Positions 22,393-34,170 of a DNA stretch of 64,000 nt are shown here, piece after piece. The first letter of the stretch is position 1. Every line of letters starts with the position of its first letter. The notes beneath the pieces were generated by a model. That model worked only from the letters and a program-made list of their open reading frames with translations. It was not told the origin of the DNA and made no database searches. Made by a program: the position numbers and the translations under genes. This stretch comes from Lichenostomus cassidix (lineage: Eukaryota > Chordata > Aves > Passeriformes > Meliphagidae). The stretch is taken from assembly GCA_008360975.2 (NCBI GenBank), contig CM039203.1, positions 620,001 to 684,000 on the forward strand, written 5' to 3'.

Positions 22393-22400
22393 TCCCTGAG
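22393..22400 (-). promoter_or_regulatory. miR-125 (lin-4) seed match in LIN28A 3'UTR
   Basis: CTCAGGGA in the transcript is a perfect 8-mer for miR-125, the vertebrate lin-4 homologue. It lies about 90 nt upstream of the let-7 site in the mRNA, echoing the paired lin-4/let-7 control of lin-28. Confidence 0.75.
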
Positions 22401-23768
22401 ATTGCTCGAATACCTGAGAATAAGTTGCAGGAATTATGTCCTTTCTCTCCCTTTTTTTTTTTTCTTTTTTCTCTTTTCTTTTCTTAAAGATTAAAATATA
22501 CAAAAATACAAACCCAGAATATTTATATTTAAAAAAAAAAAAGAACAACAAATCCAAAACAAAGACGACAAACAAACCCAAAGATACGTCATTCACGCAC
22601 GTCCTAGTGCAGCTTTCACTTGGCCTTGGCTTCGGGGGGCTCCCCGGGAGAAGGAGGATCCATTGGGGCCAATAAATAAAGGCAAGACTTTGGAAGGGCT
22701 GTGGGGAGGGGGGACAGCAGCCACTAAGCTGGGACAGCCTTGCCCCTGTCCCTGGGGAAGCTCAGCCCCAGAGCCAGCGGGTTCTGCAGTGTGGGATGGG
22801 CAGGAGGAGCAGAGGTGTTTGTCCTGTGTGGGTTTGAGTCAGAGCCCATGGGGAGACCCGTTTTGGGGTGTGGATCAGGCCATGCTGGATCTGTGTGATC
22901 CCGGCTGGGATTGTACACAGCTCTGAGGGAAATGCCGCCTGCAACATCCCCGGGAGCATTCCTGCTCCACAAAGCCCGCCTGTTCCCCAGCTCCGCATTC
23001 TGGAGGCAGGGAGAAGCCTGAAAGGGGAGGAGCTGGTTGTATAAAACACCTCATGCTCTCTGGGCTGGCACTTGGGAAGGATTAGGGGGAAAAAAAAGTG
23101 GTTTTCTTTTGACTTGCTCTCCCCCAGGCCGCAGCTCGCAGCCCACAGAGGTGGTGTTAGTCCAGCCCTGAGAGATGATCCATTTTCTCCCTGACTGAGC
23201 CCCAATCCAGCAATGGAGCAACCAGGGAAAAACTAAATCCTCACACCTCCCTGGAAGTGAGAAGCCACGAGGAGCAGAGGGACCCGCAGGACCTGCCCAC
23301 GGGCATCTCCCTGATGCTCCACAGGCAGCCTTTCCCTCAGCCTTCCTCCCGGGGCAGGCACAGCCATGGGTCACCTGCAGCTCCTCCAAGCCAGAGCCTG
23401 TTTGAAGCTCAGGAGAACAAGGAGCCATGAGCTCCTTCCTGGGGTGTTGCCCTTCTGCTCCTCCTCCCCAAGACACGACTGCCTGGCTTAACTTAGGAAA
23501 AGAATAAAGATTAATCAAATACGTGCCCTTTTTTTTAGCTGGAAGAGGTGTGTTGGGTGCTGCCTTCCCCTGTTTCTGGAACAAGCCATCCTGATAGTAA
23601 CAGGGCTTTTCCCAGCCTGGGAATGGGGGGAAGAGCTCTGTGCAGGGACACCGGGTCCCTGCTGCCAGCAGTGCCACCTGCCCTCCCTCCCCGAGCCCCG
23701 TGGCTGCTCCTTGCCTTGCCAAAGCCTTTTCATCCCGGTGGAAGCCCCCCTCTCCCTGCCACCCACCA

Positions 23769-26700
23769 TCATTCCCGGGTTTCGGGGAGGAGGGCCGAGC
23801 TGTGCATGTCCTCCTCCTCTCGGAAGTAGGCGGGCTTTCCCTGCGAGCTGGGAGACTGCTGTGCTTTCGCGGGGCAGTTGGCGACCATGTGGCTGATGCT
23901 CTGGCAGAAGTGGCACTTCTTGGGCTGCGGCGGGAGCTTGCACTCCTTGGCGTGGTGGTCCAGCCCGCCACAGTTGTAGCACCTGTGTGAGGGGAGGAGA
24001 AATAAAATGAGGTGGGAGGATGCTGTAACCATGCCTGGGATCCATTTGGCTTCATAGCCAGAGCTGGGCTTGAAACAGCCTGGCAGCTGCTGGGATGTGG
24101 GCTCAGCTTTTGGGGTGGGTGGCCCTGGGGTTGGTCCTTGCAGAGCCCCAGCTCCAGCACGGCCGGCTGGGGCTCAGTGGTGCTGTTGGTACCCAGGAGA
24201 TGGCAGCAAACCCCTGCACTGAAGCCACATGCAGGGACAGAAATCGGCATGTTGGGGGCTTCCACCCCTGTGGCTCCATCGGTGTCCTGGCTCAGCTGCC
24301 AGGGTTCCACTGCCACAGGGACAGGCAGCAGCCCCAGCTGTCATTGCGTGGGGACAACCCCAAGGGTGGCTTCTCACAGGGCTGTGCCTTCCAGCACTTG
24401 TCCCGTGGGTGCCACCTTCACACCAGAGCCTTGCGGGCAGAGGGAGCTGCCCGGTGTCCATTTTAAATCCTGCACCCATGGATGTTGGCCACAACCCTTT
24501 TTCCTTTTCCTTCTGATTAATTAATTCCTCTCTGATTAATTAAAAATCCTCTTTATGAGAACAGCTGAGTAGGGTGGACAGCATCCACTGGGGAAACTGG
24601 GATGAGGCATTCCCAGACAACGGGGATGGAGAGGATGGGAGAGGAGAGGGGGGATGAGACACTGGCCAAAAACTTGCCCTGGGGCTCCCATCTCACTGTG
24701 GGAGACACTGTCAGATCGTCCAGCGATTTCCTCCCCACAAGGAAGGGTTTCTCTTGGAGAAAATGCCCCCAGCCCAGCATGGCTCCCCAGGCGAGGGGAG
24801 CAGCCGCCCGGGGTGTCCCTGACCTCTGCTCCTTCCCTGCTGCTTCCCTGCCCTTTCCCCACCGAGCTGCATCTGCCACTCATTAACCACCACAGGAAGC
24901 TGCTTTCCCAGAGGAAGGGTCACTGCCCATCCCACCGGACCTGTGCCCATCCCCGGGTGCCCGGGCAGCTCCTGGTGCCCACCGGGCTCAGCCCCTGTCC
25001 CGGGTCAGTCCCGGATCAGCCCCTTACCGGTCTCCTTTCGATCTGCGCTTCTGGAGGCTCTTCCCTTTGGGCCTCCTCTCGCTGCCGATGCAGAAGACGC
25101 CCCCGGGGCCTGTCACCCGGATGGACTCCAAACCTTTGGATGATTTCTTGAAGGTGAACTCGACAGCTTCGCCCTCCTTCAGGCTGCGGAAACCTTCCAT
25201 GTGGAGCTTGCTCTGGAGGGGCACAGGGAGAGGATGGGGGTCAGCACAGAGCTGGGGTGTTCTCAGCACACCACAAACCCCTCCTGGCAAACACCTCCTG
25301 TGGTACAAGAGCTGCTAACGTCCCCCTCTGCCTGTCCCTTTTGGTTTTTTAATACAAAAGGATCTGGAGGCTTTACACAGGCGCATGAACCCAGCTCATG
25401 GCAGGACTTCTAGCAAAGCCAGGAGGCTGGAAGCTGGCACTGCCAACCCCCTCACTGCAGCTCACCTCAGTTCGAACCCTTTAATTGCCTGCAATAATTA
25501 ATTAAGCAGCCATTTGGCACAGGATTATCACTGCTGGGAGCCTCTCCCATTCCTTCCAGGAACACCACATCGGTTATCACCACACAATCAAACTAGAGGA
25601 GCTGAGAAAAACCCAGGCTGGGGAGGGAGATTGTGAGATGACAGGAAAATCCACTCCACTTTCAGGGCCTCTGTCCATTTTAGCAGAACAAATCCCTAAG
25701 GAGCAGAGCTGGGTGAGGCAGCCGGCAATTCTTAACCCCCTGTGCAGCGAGCATCCCTGCCTGCTCTGCCCGAGGGCGGCAATTCCAGCTCGGCTTTCCC
25801 TCAGCTCTGCTAGCAGAGCCAAAACGAGCATGAGCAACGAGTTGAGGGGAATTTGCTGGCAGAGGGAGGAGCAGCTCCAGCCGGCTGGGGATTCCCAACG
25901 CCTGCGCGGCTGCAGCAGGACCCTGCATTTATGAATGGAGCATCTCCCCCATTCATGGCCCGGAGAGTTCCCGTCACGTGGGCCTTGGTCTCCCATTCTT
26001 CCCACACCGAGCCTCCGTGTGAGCGCTGTGCAGGACAGGCAGGCATGGTCTGCTCCCATCTTCACCCCAAATCTCACCAGCACCCACGAGGAAACACCCC
26101 ATGTAAAAGCAGAGAGGGAAGAACTAGAGTTGTTGGGTTATTGGAGTAAATTTTTCTTGGCAGAGTCTTGCAGGATGTCCTTGTGTCTGTGGGTACATGA
26201 GAGGAGTGGGAGCACAGCAGAGCTCAAGAAACAACCCTTGAGACCCCTCTGTCTGCTGCTTTTCCCCCAGCACATCCCAGAGGTACCTCAGCACCTCAGG
26301 TCAGCCACCCACCCTGCCCTGTCCCCAGTCCGTGATCTGGGCGATAGGGGCTACCAAGGATGGGGAATTTGCCCTACTCCAACAGCAGCTGCAGGGTTTT
26401 GAGAGTCAGGAGGGGCTGAGCATCACTCCCTGGCACAGGAGGCAGCTCTGGAAGGCAGGGGATGAGGCCGACAACCTCCCCTGGCTCCTCTCAGGGCGTT
26501 TACAGCCCCAGCTGGCCCAGCTGTGTTTACACTGCGGGGATGAAAACTCCCAAGCGCTCAGCCCTGAGGTTCGGGATAAAGCTGAGCCGTGCCAGGGGAC
26601 CCACAGCTCAGCCACACCTTGGGCACCATCACCCCACTGCCAGAGTGCAGCTCTGCCCTCCCGTCACCCCCACTTCGAGGAAGAGAAGGGATGGGGCAGA

Positions 26701-29700
26701 AGCTGCCACAACATGACGGGGAAGCGATTTATTTTCCAGGAGCGGGTGAGGATGACAATCACCCCCCCAGCCCCCTCCGCCAAAAGGCCAAAGGAAACGC
26801 CCCCTCCCCAGGGAAGGAGGGGGACAGAGGCTGGGGCGCCCCAGCTCTCCCCCCCGCCGCAGCCTTTTGATGTGAGCTGCGGAGTGGCTGGTGGTCCCTG
26901 CGCATCCCCCCTGCCCCCTTCCCAAAACACACACATTGCTGGCATTCCTCTGTTATCAGATAGGTAATCAAACTGCAGCCCATTGAATTAGCTGCATACC
27001 TCCTGCATCTGAAAGGAAGGGGCCCAGAGCCCCTGTCCCACACCACACACAAAGCCGGAGCCTTCCCAGGCCTCCACACACCCACACCCCCCCCAAAAAA
27101 TAAAGAGAGGAAGGGGGGGATTGGAGCGAGCCGGGGATGCTGGGGATGAGGGGGAGCGCAGGGGAGGGCCAGGGCCGGGAGCCACCGGCCAGCGAGAACA
27201 AAGGGCCGGCGGCGGCCGCGCTCCCGCTGCCCAAATTCCAGGAGTTCCAGGCCCCGGCGGGGGGAGGAAGGGTGGCCGGCATGGCCGCGGCCCCTCTGAC
27301 CCCCTCCAGCCCCTCCGCACATCAGCCCTGTGCCCAGCTCGCCCGCTGGGGGAGAACCGCGGCTCACCGCTGGGTGCTTTGGGCTCTGGGTGTCTTGGGG
27401 GAGCTGAGGGTCAGTCTGGGGGGGTGGTTTTGGTATGGGGGATGTAGGGTGGCCCTGGGCTCGGAATCACAAAGCATTGCCATCCCAAAAGAAGCGTAGC
27501 CTAACGCAAGGATTTCCTTATGCTCATCAGGGCCCAGAGTCACACAGTGGGACAAGGGACAGGAGCAGAGCAGGCGCGGCTTCACCCAGCGGCCCCCCGG
27601 GCATCACAGCGGGCACCTCTCCGCTTCCCACCCTTCCTCAGCTCCCAGCCCGCATCCCGGGTATTTGCGGCACACAAAGACGCAGCACGTGAGCGGCGAG
27701 CGCTGCCCACTCCCTCACCCGGGTGCCTTCATCCCTCCTCTTCCTCCCTCCCAGCAATTCCCTCATCACAGATCCCACATTCACACCCGTTTCCCTTCCC
27801 CAAGGGATGACACCGTGGAGCGCCCCAAACCGCACCGCTGTCCCCCAAACTGCCGGGCTCCGGTTCACCCCCACCCCGCCCCGGGGTCACCATTGTCCCC
27901 GCGGCCTCCCCAGCGCGACACAAGGGGACGTTTATTCCCAGCCAGCCCCGGCCACTCAATCAAACCATCTTTGTGTCCAGCGGGGCCTGGGGCGGAGCGG
28001 CCGCTGCACCTCGGCTCTCCAGCGCCGTTTAAACTGAAATCCCTTGGAAAACAAGCTGGGCTGGGATGCTGGGATAAGAGCGGCTGCAGGAGCACTGGTG
28101 GCAGTGCCAAGCTGTGCCAGGGGTATGTCTGAGCCCTGCCCAGAGCATTTCGGGCAGCCCAACCCCATTGCAGGCAATCCCAGTGCCTCAGTTTCCCCCA
28201 ATCTGCAGAGGAGGGTTAGGAAAAATGGCCCAGGGATAGCTGAGCCCCCGAGAGGACTGTGCCCTCATCTGGCACCCCAGCAGTGCCCCTGGCCACCGTG
28301 CTGCCCCATCATCCTCTGCACCCCTCTGTCCCCAGAGACACAGTGTCCCTGTCCCCCCAGATCCCTCGTTCTGCCGGTTTTTGGCTCAGGAGTGAAGGGC
28401 TTGGAGCAGGAATCAGCCCTGGTCCCTTCTTGCATCTCAGGCCTCCCGCAAATGGTCGGGAGATGTGCTTGGGAAGAGGAGTCCTGCCTCAGCCCCGGGG
28501 GTTGGTGGGGAGATAAGGAGGGCGATGCCTGCGAAGCCCTCGGGGAGAGCGCAGGGGATTTAACAAAACATTACCAAGGCTTTCCACTGCCTCCCTTACC
28601 GTCATCTGGTGCAATATCCCTTAGGACCTTTTCCCGATTTCAACTAAAATTGTCCTGCCAAAGTAACTATGTTTGCTCTTAATTTTCCACCACAAGTCAG
28701 TAAAATTAAACTCCAGATACCAATTCCGAGGGAAAAAAAAAAAGCATCTACCACAGAGTTTAATCCATCAGTTTCCTGTCCTAAATCCTTTTAGCTCTTT
28801 TGGTTGTATTTTTCCTCACCAAAACCCTCCTGCACTTCCCAGGGCAGTTAATTTGGATCAGCGTCTGCGTATTAATTTTGTGCTCCCGTATTAAAGCAGG
28901 CACACGGCCGAGAGCCGCCGCGCATCTTCGGACGGTGATTTCAGCTCCATCCCGCTTTTTCTTAGGAGCAGGGGAATAAGGGAAAGGAAACGTCGGAGCT
29001 GGAAGTGGAGGCGGCTCGCCAAGGCAGTGACTCCATCCCAGCCCCATCCCCACTCCCTCCCGGGAGCAATCCCATTCATTTGGGCCATATTATCTAGGAG
29101 ACCATTCCAGGGTGTTTTCTCTCCCTGGGGCAGGGAGGGGGAGCTGGGGGAAGGGATGTGCCTGCGGCCATCAGTTAATCTTTAGACAGAGACAGGAGGC
29201 TTTTTTTTTTGTATGTGAGCGTCTTGAGGGAGTTTCAGGGGAGGAATAAAGCCACTCTCTTTCACTATTTCCCATCAGGACGCGGCGCACAAGCGGCGCA
29301 ATACAATTTCATTCCAGCGGTTATTTAAAAAACCCCACAAAATAAACAAACCCAAGAAATTGCTACTATCCCTCTCTTCCCCAAAACAGCAGAGATTCCA
29401 ATGGGCATTTCTACCCCAGGGGATCTCTGCGGGGGTTCCCTGCTCGTTGCAGAGGGGTTGGGCTAAATGACCTTTAAAGGTCCCTTCCAACCCAAACTAA
29501 TCTGTGATTCCGTGATCTTTTCCCCAGGGATGTGTGTCTCTGGTGCTCCCGGTGCCGCAGCCGCCCACGCCGGGGTGCCCACCCAGGGCTGGGGTGACCC
29601 TGGTCCTGCAGAGCTAACAAGGCAGCGCTGCACACGAGGAAGCAGGAAAAGTGAGATATTACACGTGTACCTCTGAGAGCACCGCGGGTCCAACCCCCCG

Positions 29701-32700
29701 ACTCAAACAGCTGCTGTAAGCGGCTTCTCCCCTCCCCTCGCTGCCCCCCAGCTCTGCACAACCCAAACCCCCTGCTCGGCTGCTCCCAGCGCAGGGAGAA
29801 AGCAGCAGGGAAAGGTTGGATCAAACTGCCTGACAGGGAAACTGTCCCTTGTGCCTTTCTCTCCTGCGCAGTCAGGAATGGAGCTACCTCCAAGCACCTT
29901 TTTTTTTAAAGACCTCACGTCATGCTCACGTGGATGATTTTTATTATCCTAGCAGCATGCACTGGGTGGCACAGATGGGTGACAGGCCAGGTCAGCTCAG
30001 CCAAAGCCTGTGTCCAAGCGGACACTTCCACCCCCTCATGCCATCCCCTGCCCGGCCGAGTGGGGATGGAGCTGCTCGGCCAGCCCAGACCCCACACAGC
30101 TCCCGGGGTGGCATCACCCAGGGGATCACAGGGGACCGAAGCCCCTCCAGTGCTGGGATGTGCCCAACAAGGCCCACACTGCCCTGGGCACTCAGGAAGG
30201 CAAGAATGCCACATCCCAGCCCCAGCAGGTCTAGCCATGGACACAACTCTATGTCCCCACAAGGACACTCAGGACCAAGTCACCGAATCGCCAGTGACCA
30301 AACACTCTGCGGCCACAGGGCACCCGCGGTGCTCAGCAGCTCGCCTTGCTATGATCATGAGAAGGAGCAAAAACCCCAACTAATTGCATTGATCAAGGAT
30401 TTAGACCTGATGGCTTGGAAAAATATTTGGAAACGCAAAGCCAACCTGTGGAGAGCAACGATTTCCAGGCACTGGACATTCTCTCCCCTCTGCTCTCAGC
30501 CAGACCCCAACCCCAAATCCCAGTCCTGCTCCCCAGCCAGTGGCACCGAGCCTTGGGGCCACAGGCTGCCCTGATTTTCTCCTCTCCCTCTTTCCAGGTT
30601 GCCTTCCCAGGCAGCTCCGCACTCCTGTAAGTGATGCTCGGAGCCCAGGAGCATCCCGAGGGAACCACTGCATCTTTGGGGTCTTCACCATAACCAGCCC
30701 AATTTCTGCTATCTCAAGCTCCCCAGCTCGTCAGAGGTGCTGCTCAGCCCTTTGCCTCCGCAGGATGATCTTCTCTGCTCCCCTCTGCCTCATCCCTCCT
30801 GTCTCCTCACAGCCTCCAAATGAATCCATCTCCAGTGTCCAGGGGAGGCATTTGAACCCAAATGCCTCATTTTTAGCTCACAATGCGAGGGAAAGGCAGC
30901 CCCAAGGAGCCCTGTTAGTCTCCTGTCCTGCCGAGATTTTAATCTCTTTGTGATCAGATAAAGGCAGAGGGAGATGGAGACGCGCTCCCTGCAGAGAGGG
31001 GCCATTCAGACCTGGTTCCTGTAATAAAGTGATTTAATAGATCTAAAGAGGCCAATTCCCTTCTTTCTCCCACAATTACTTCCTGTGGGTCATCATTCAC
31101 ATATGTAAATGAAGAGGGGAAGGAGCGGGTTTTGAGGGGCTCTGGAGTGTTAAGCCCCAAAGGCTGGTTTGGGGCGGTGGGTTCCGGGCAGGGCACCCCG
31201 AGCCCTGGGCGTTGCCCCCCTGGCTGATGGTGGCTTTTGCCCTCGCAGCCCTGACTCCCTCCCGGGGAGCGGAGCCGACACGGATTCTTGGGAAGCACCC
31301 GGATGCTGGGATGGGGACAGCATCGGGACAAGGACCGATGCCCTGCAAGCCGCCCACAAGCAGCGAGGCGGCGGTGGGAGCATGGGGTGGTCCCTGTCCA
31401 AGGAGAGGCCACAGCCGGGATGCTCTGCAGCGGGAGAGACGCCGGGAGCAGCTCCGGCTGTTTCACCGCAGGAGAGCAGCGACTTTGTGCCGCCAGCGAG
31501 CGGAGCAGGAGGCGAAACCCGAGCCGGAGAAGGATTCTCCATCAGCCCAAAGCTTCTGGCGGTGCAAAGCCCCACGCTGGGAGCACCCTGCCCTGTGCTG
31601 CAGCAGGGGAACTCCCCACACCCCCTGCCCCTGTGCTACCCCAAATAATCCGCTTTTTCCCAGAGTTCCCTGTATTTCCCAAATACTTCAAACCCTGAGA
31701 TCCCATGGCTTCCCCGGCCTTAGAAACTGGGAGCCACCGGGAGGCTGCAGGTCTCTCCGGGCAGTGGGTTGCTCCCGACAGAGACACCCCAGCTAATTCT
31801 CTTTCCCTGCAGGAATGTGAGCAAGAGCAATCAGGAAACCAGACTGTCTGGGGGCAATAAAACCCTGGGAGAAGGGCGGGAGGTTCTCCCCAGGAGTGCT
31901 GGGTCCCGCTGTGCTACATTGAGATGCAAAGGCCCATTTGCTCTCTGGAGAGCACCAGGATCTGTTTTTCCCCGGCTGATTTGGAGCCCTTGACTCCAAA
32001 ACCAGCTGCATCCTGGCCTGGGATAGTAGCTCCTGCCAAGGGACTTTGCTGACACCACAGCCAAGGGAGAAGGGATTTAGATCTCCGCTGGCCATCATTT
32101 GCTTGCCAAGTTGCCATAGTCCTGCCTGGGCCAGCCACTCGTGGGCAGGGAGTGAACCCCTGCTCCAGGAGCTCTTCACAGCCCAGGGGCTCAGCCCTGC
32201 ACCCCCAGCCCACAGCATGGACCCAGCTTGGGGGGATTTGGACCCATGAAGGGCTCTGTAGGTGGCTGGTCCAGGGGCTCCCAAGAGCCAGCACCATGAT
32301 GCTGCTCTAAATCATGAGCATAAACCCCGCCGTGTTTGCTCCAAAAACAGCCTTTGCTCGTGCTCACTCCGCTCCCCAGCCCCATGGCAGCCGCTGTCCC
32401 GAGGTGAGGGACACCACACAGACCCCCTGTCCACACGAGCCAGCGCTGAGCCCCGGCTGGGGCACCATCTCCAAACCCCTTCCCCCAGCCTCCGCGGGGG
32501 ATCTCCCGGCAGATCTTCCCCCGGGATCCGGGGAGTTCCAGCAACTTCAGCTCCTAATCTGCGACTTTCCTCGGTGCAGGGTCACCGACACGCGTGGGGC
32601 TTCCCCGCTCAGCGAGGTCAAATCCGGACACGGGACTGTCACTATCACACAGGATCCTAGGGACACACACCCGACGCCTTTGTACCACCCGCGACTGGGA

Positions 32701-34170
32701 CAAGGGGCGCGGGCAGAGATGCCCAGTCCCGGGATGAGCTCCAACGGGAGAACTCCCTGTCCCGCATGCCTGCCAGGCTCGGGGCTCCTGGGACAGATCA
32801 GCGGGGAAAAATCGCCTCTTCCCCGTGTCCCTCCGCGGGGTGAGAAGTGTCCCCGCTCCGGCGCATCCCGCCCGGCCCCGCGGGCACCTGCTCGCCTGGA
32901 TCCCCGAGGGGCTCCTCAGGGAACAACGACGGGAAAATGAAATCGCTGGGGATCAGCTTACAGAGCCGTTCCCCGGAGAGGAGCCCCGGCCGCGGCGGTC
33001 TGCCCTTCCACCCGCCCGGGGACGCCGGCTGCACCCGGGGCGGGGGGAGCCACGGCCGCGCGTGGAGGCGGCGGGGGGATTCCCACCGCGCCTCGCATCC
33101 TCCGGGGGCTGCGTCCCCTCCCGGCCCCAGGACCCACGCGGGATTCTGCCCCGTACCTGGTGCACGAAGACATCGACAGGGGAGTCCAGGGTCGCGCCGC
33201 CCTTGGCGGTCATGGAGAGGAAGCCGAAGCCCATGCGGACATTGAACCACTTACAGATGCCAGAGCCGTGCAGCGGCTGCGATTCGTTCTCGGCCTTGGG
33301 CGAGTCTCCGGCAGGCTCCTCGCCCGGCTTCGCACCTGGCGAGAGACCCACGGAGCCGCTGAGCCGCGGGGCTGGGGGAGCCTCGGGTCCCCCCCGGCCC
33401 AGCCGCCCCGCACCCGGCCGGGCAGCCCGCAGCAGGAACCTCAAATCCCGCTCGGGTTGCCCAGGCTGGAAAATGACAAAAAAATTCCCCAAGCCCCAAA
33501 AAAACCCAACAGGAAGGTGAGCTCTGCCTCCACGTGTGCATGAGGATCACCCCAGGAAATGAAGGCAGCTCCTGCCAGCAAGACCCAGGAGCTGCATGGA
33601 GCATGGGTCCGAAATCCGTTTCTCCCTCAAAAACATTAAAAACGAAAAAAAAAAATTAAAAATCCCAGACACACGCACAAAAAGACCAAACAAACAACAA
33701 AAAAGAGCCAAAATATTTTTTTAAAAACAAAAAAAAAATTTTTTAAATCCCAAAAAAGGAAAAAAATCCCCCAAAATACCAACCCGAAACCCCCCTGCCC
33801 CCAGCAAGCCGTGCTGGAGAAACTCTCCCCTGCCGTCAGCATCCCCCCTGCACGGTCCCCCCCCGCCCCCAAACACCCCCAGCCGCCGCCACCGGCCCCC
33901 AACTTCTGGGGTCATCCTGGGGCTGGAGGGGGGATGAAAAAAAAAAGATAAATCCCCCCCTGCGAGCCCCTAGCGCTGCGCGGGGCAGAGGAGCCGCGCC
34001 GGGCCCTGCCGCGCTGCCGGGGCGCAGCGGGACTGGGTGGGCCTGGCTCGGGGGGGTCCCTGCGCCCCCCAGCCGGGCTCTGCCGTCGTTATTAATAATC
34101 GCGGAGCCGAGGCGGGCTGCGACAATAATATAACTTAACCTGCAAACTGCTGGTTGGAAACAGACCCCAT
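23769..34170 (-). CDS. LIN28A: RNA-binding protein LIN28 homologue A
   Basis: Four coding exons, minus strand: 34140-34170, 33157-33335, 25028-25212, 23769-23982. They join in frame to 609 nt = 202 aa plus TGA, the usual avian length. LIN28A is a cytoplasmic/nuclear RNA-binding protein that binds let-7 precursors, blocks their Dicer processing and recruits uridylation, and also binds mRNAs; it marks pluripotent and early embryonic cells. The cold-shock domain (about residues 37-110) has the RNA-binding motifs KWFNVRMGFGF (39-49) and VDVFVHQ (64-70). Two CCHC zinc knuckles follow: C133, C136, H141, C146 and C155, C158, H163, C168. A Lys/Arg-rich linker connects the domains. The start MGSVSNQQF has G at -3. 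Exon 2 splits the cold-shock domain, and intron 2 is ~7.9 kb. Confidence 0.97.
25213..33156 (-). other. LIN28A intron 2
   Basis: About 7.9 kb with no coding exon recognised on either strand. It contains one CR1 tail fragment near 29440. Several AT-balanced stretches stand out from the GC-rich surroundings (25470-25570, 28555-28730, 29160-29340, 30930-31130) and are discussed as candidate regulatory DNA. Open frames of up to about 200 codons here are GC-driven and lack protein-like character. Confidence 0.6.
29440..29518 (+). mobile_element. CR1 LINE terminal fragment
   Basis: The last ~80 bp of a CR1 copy in sense orientation: GGTTGGGCTAAATGACC, then AAGGTCCCTTCCAACCCA, ending TCTGTGATTCCGTGATC. 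It lies inside LIN28A intron 2, antisense to the gene. Strongly 5'-truncated. Confidence 0.85.

Larger units (their letters stand above)
20182..23768 (-). other. LIN28A: LIN28A 3' untranslated region
   Basis: No open frame with a plausible product between the LIN28A stop and the poly(A) signal. The region has A/T homopolymer tracts at about 20915-20945, 22450-22485 and 22530-22542. A diverged ~22-bp tandem repeat (GGCAGATACAGGAATTGG-like) lies at 21098-21163. Perfect seed matches for let-7, miR-125 and miR-30 are listed separately. The extent is inferred from the poly(A) signal. Confidence 0.65.

Noticed and set aside
23051..24316. 421-codon minus-strand ORF over LIN28A exon 4
   Set aside because: It reads exon 4 in a wrong frame and continues into 3'UTR and intron; the true exon frame encodes the zinc knuckles.
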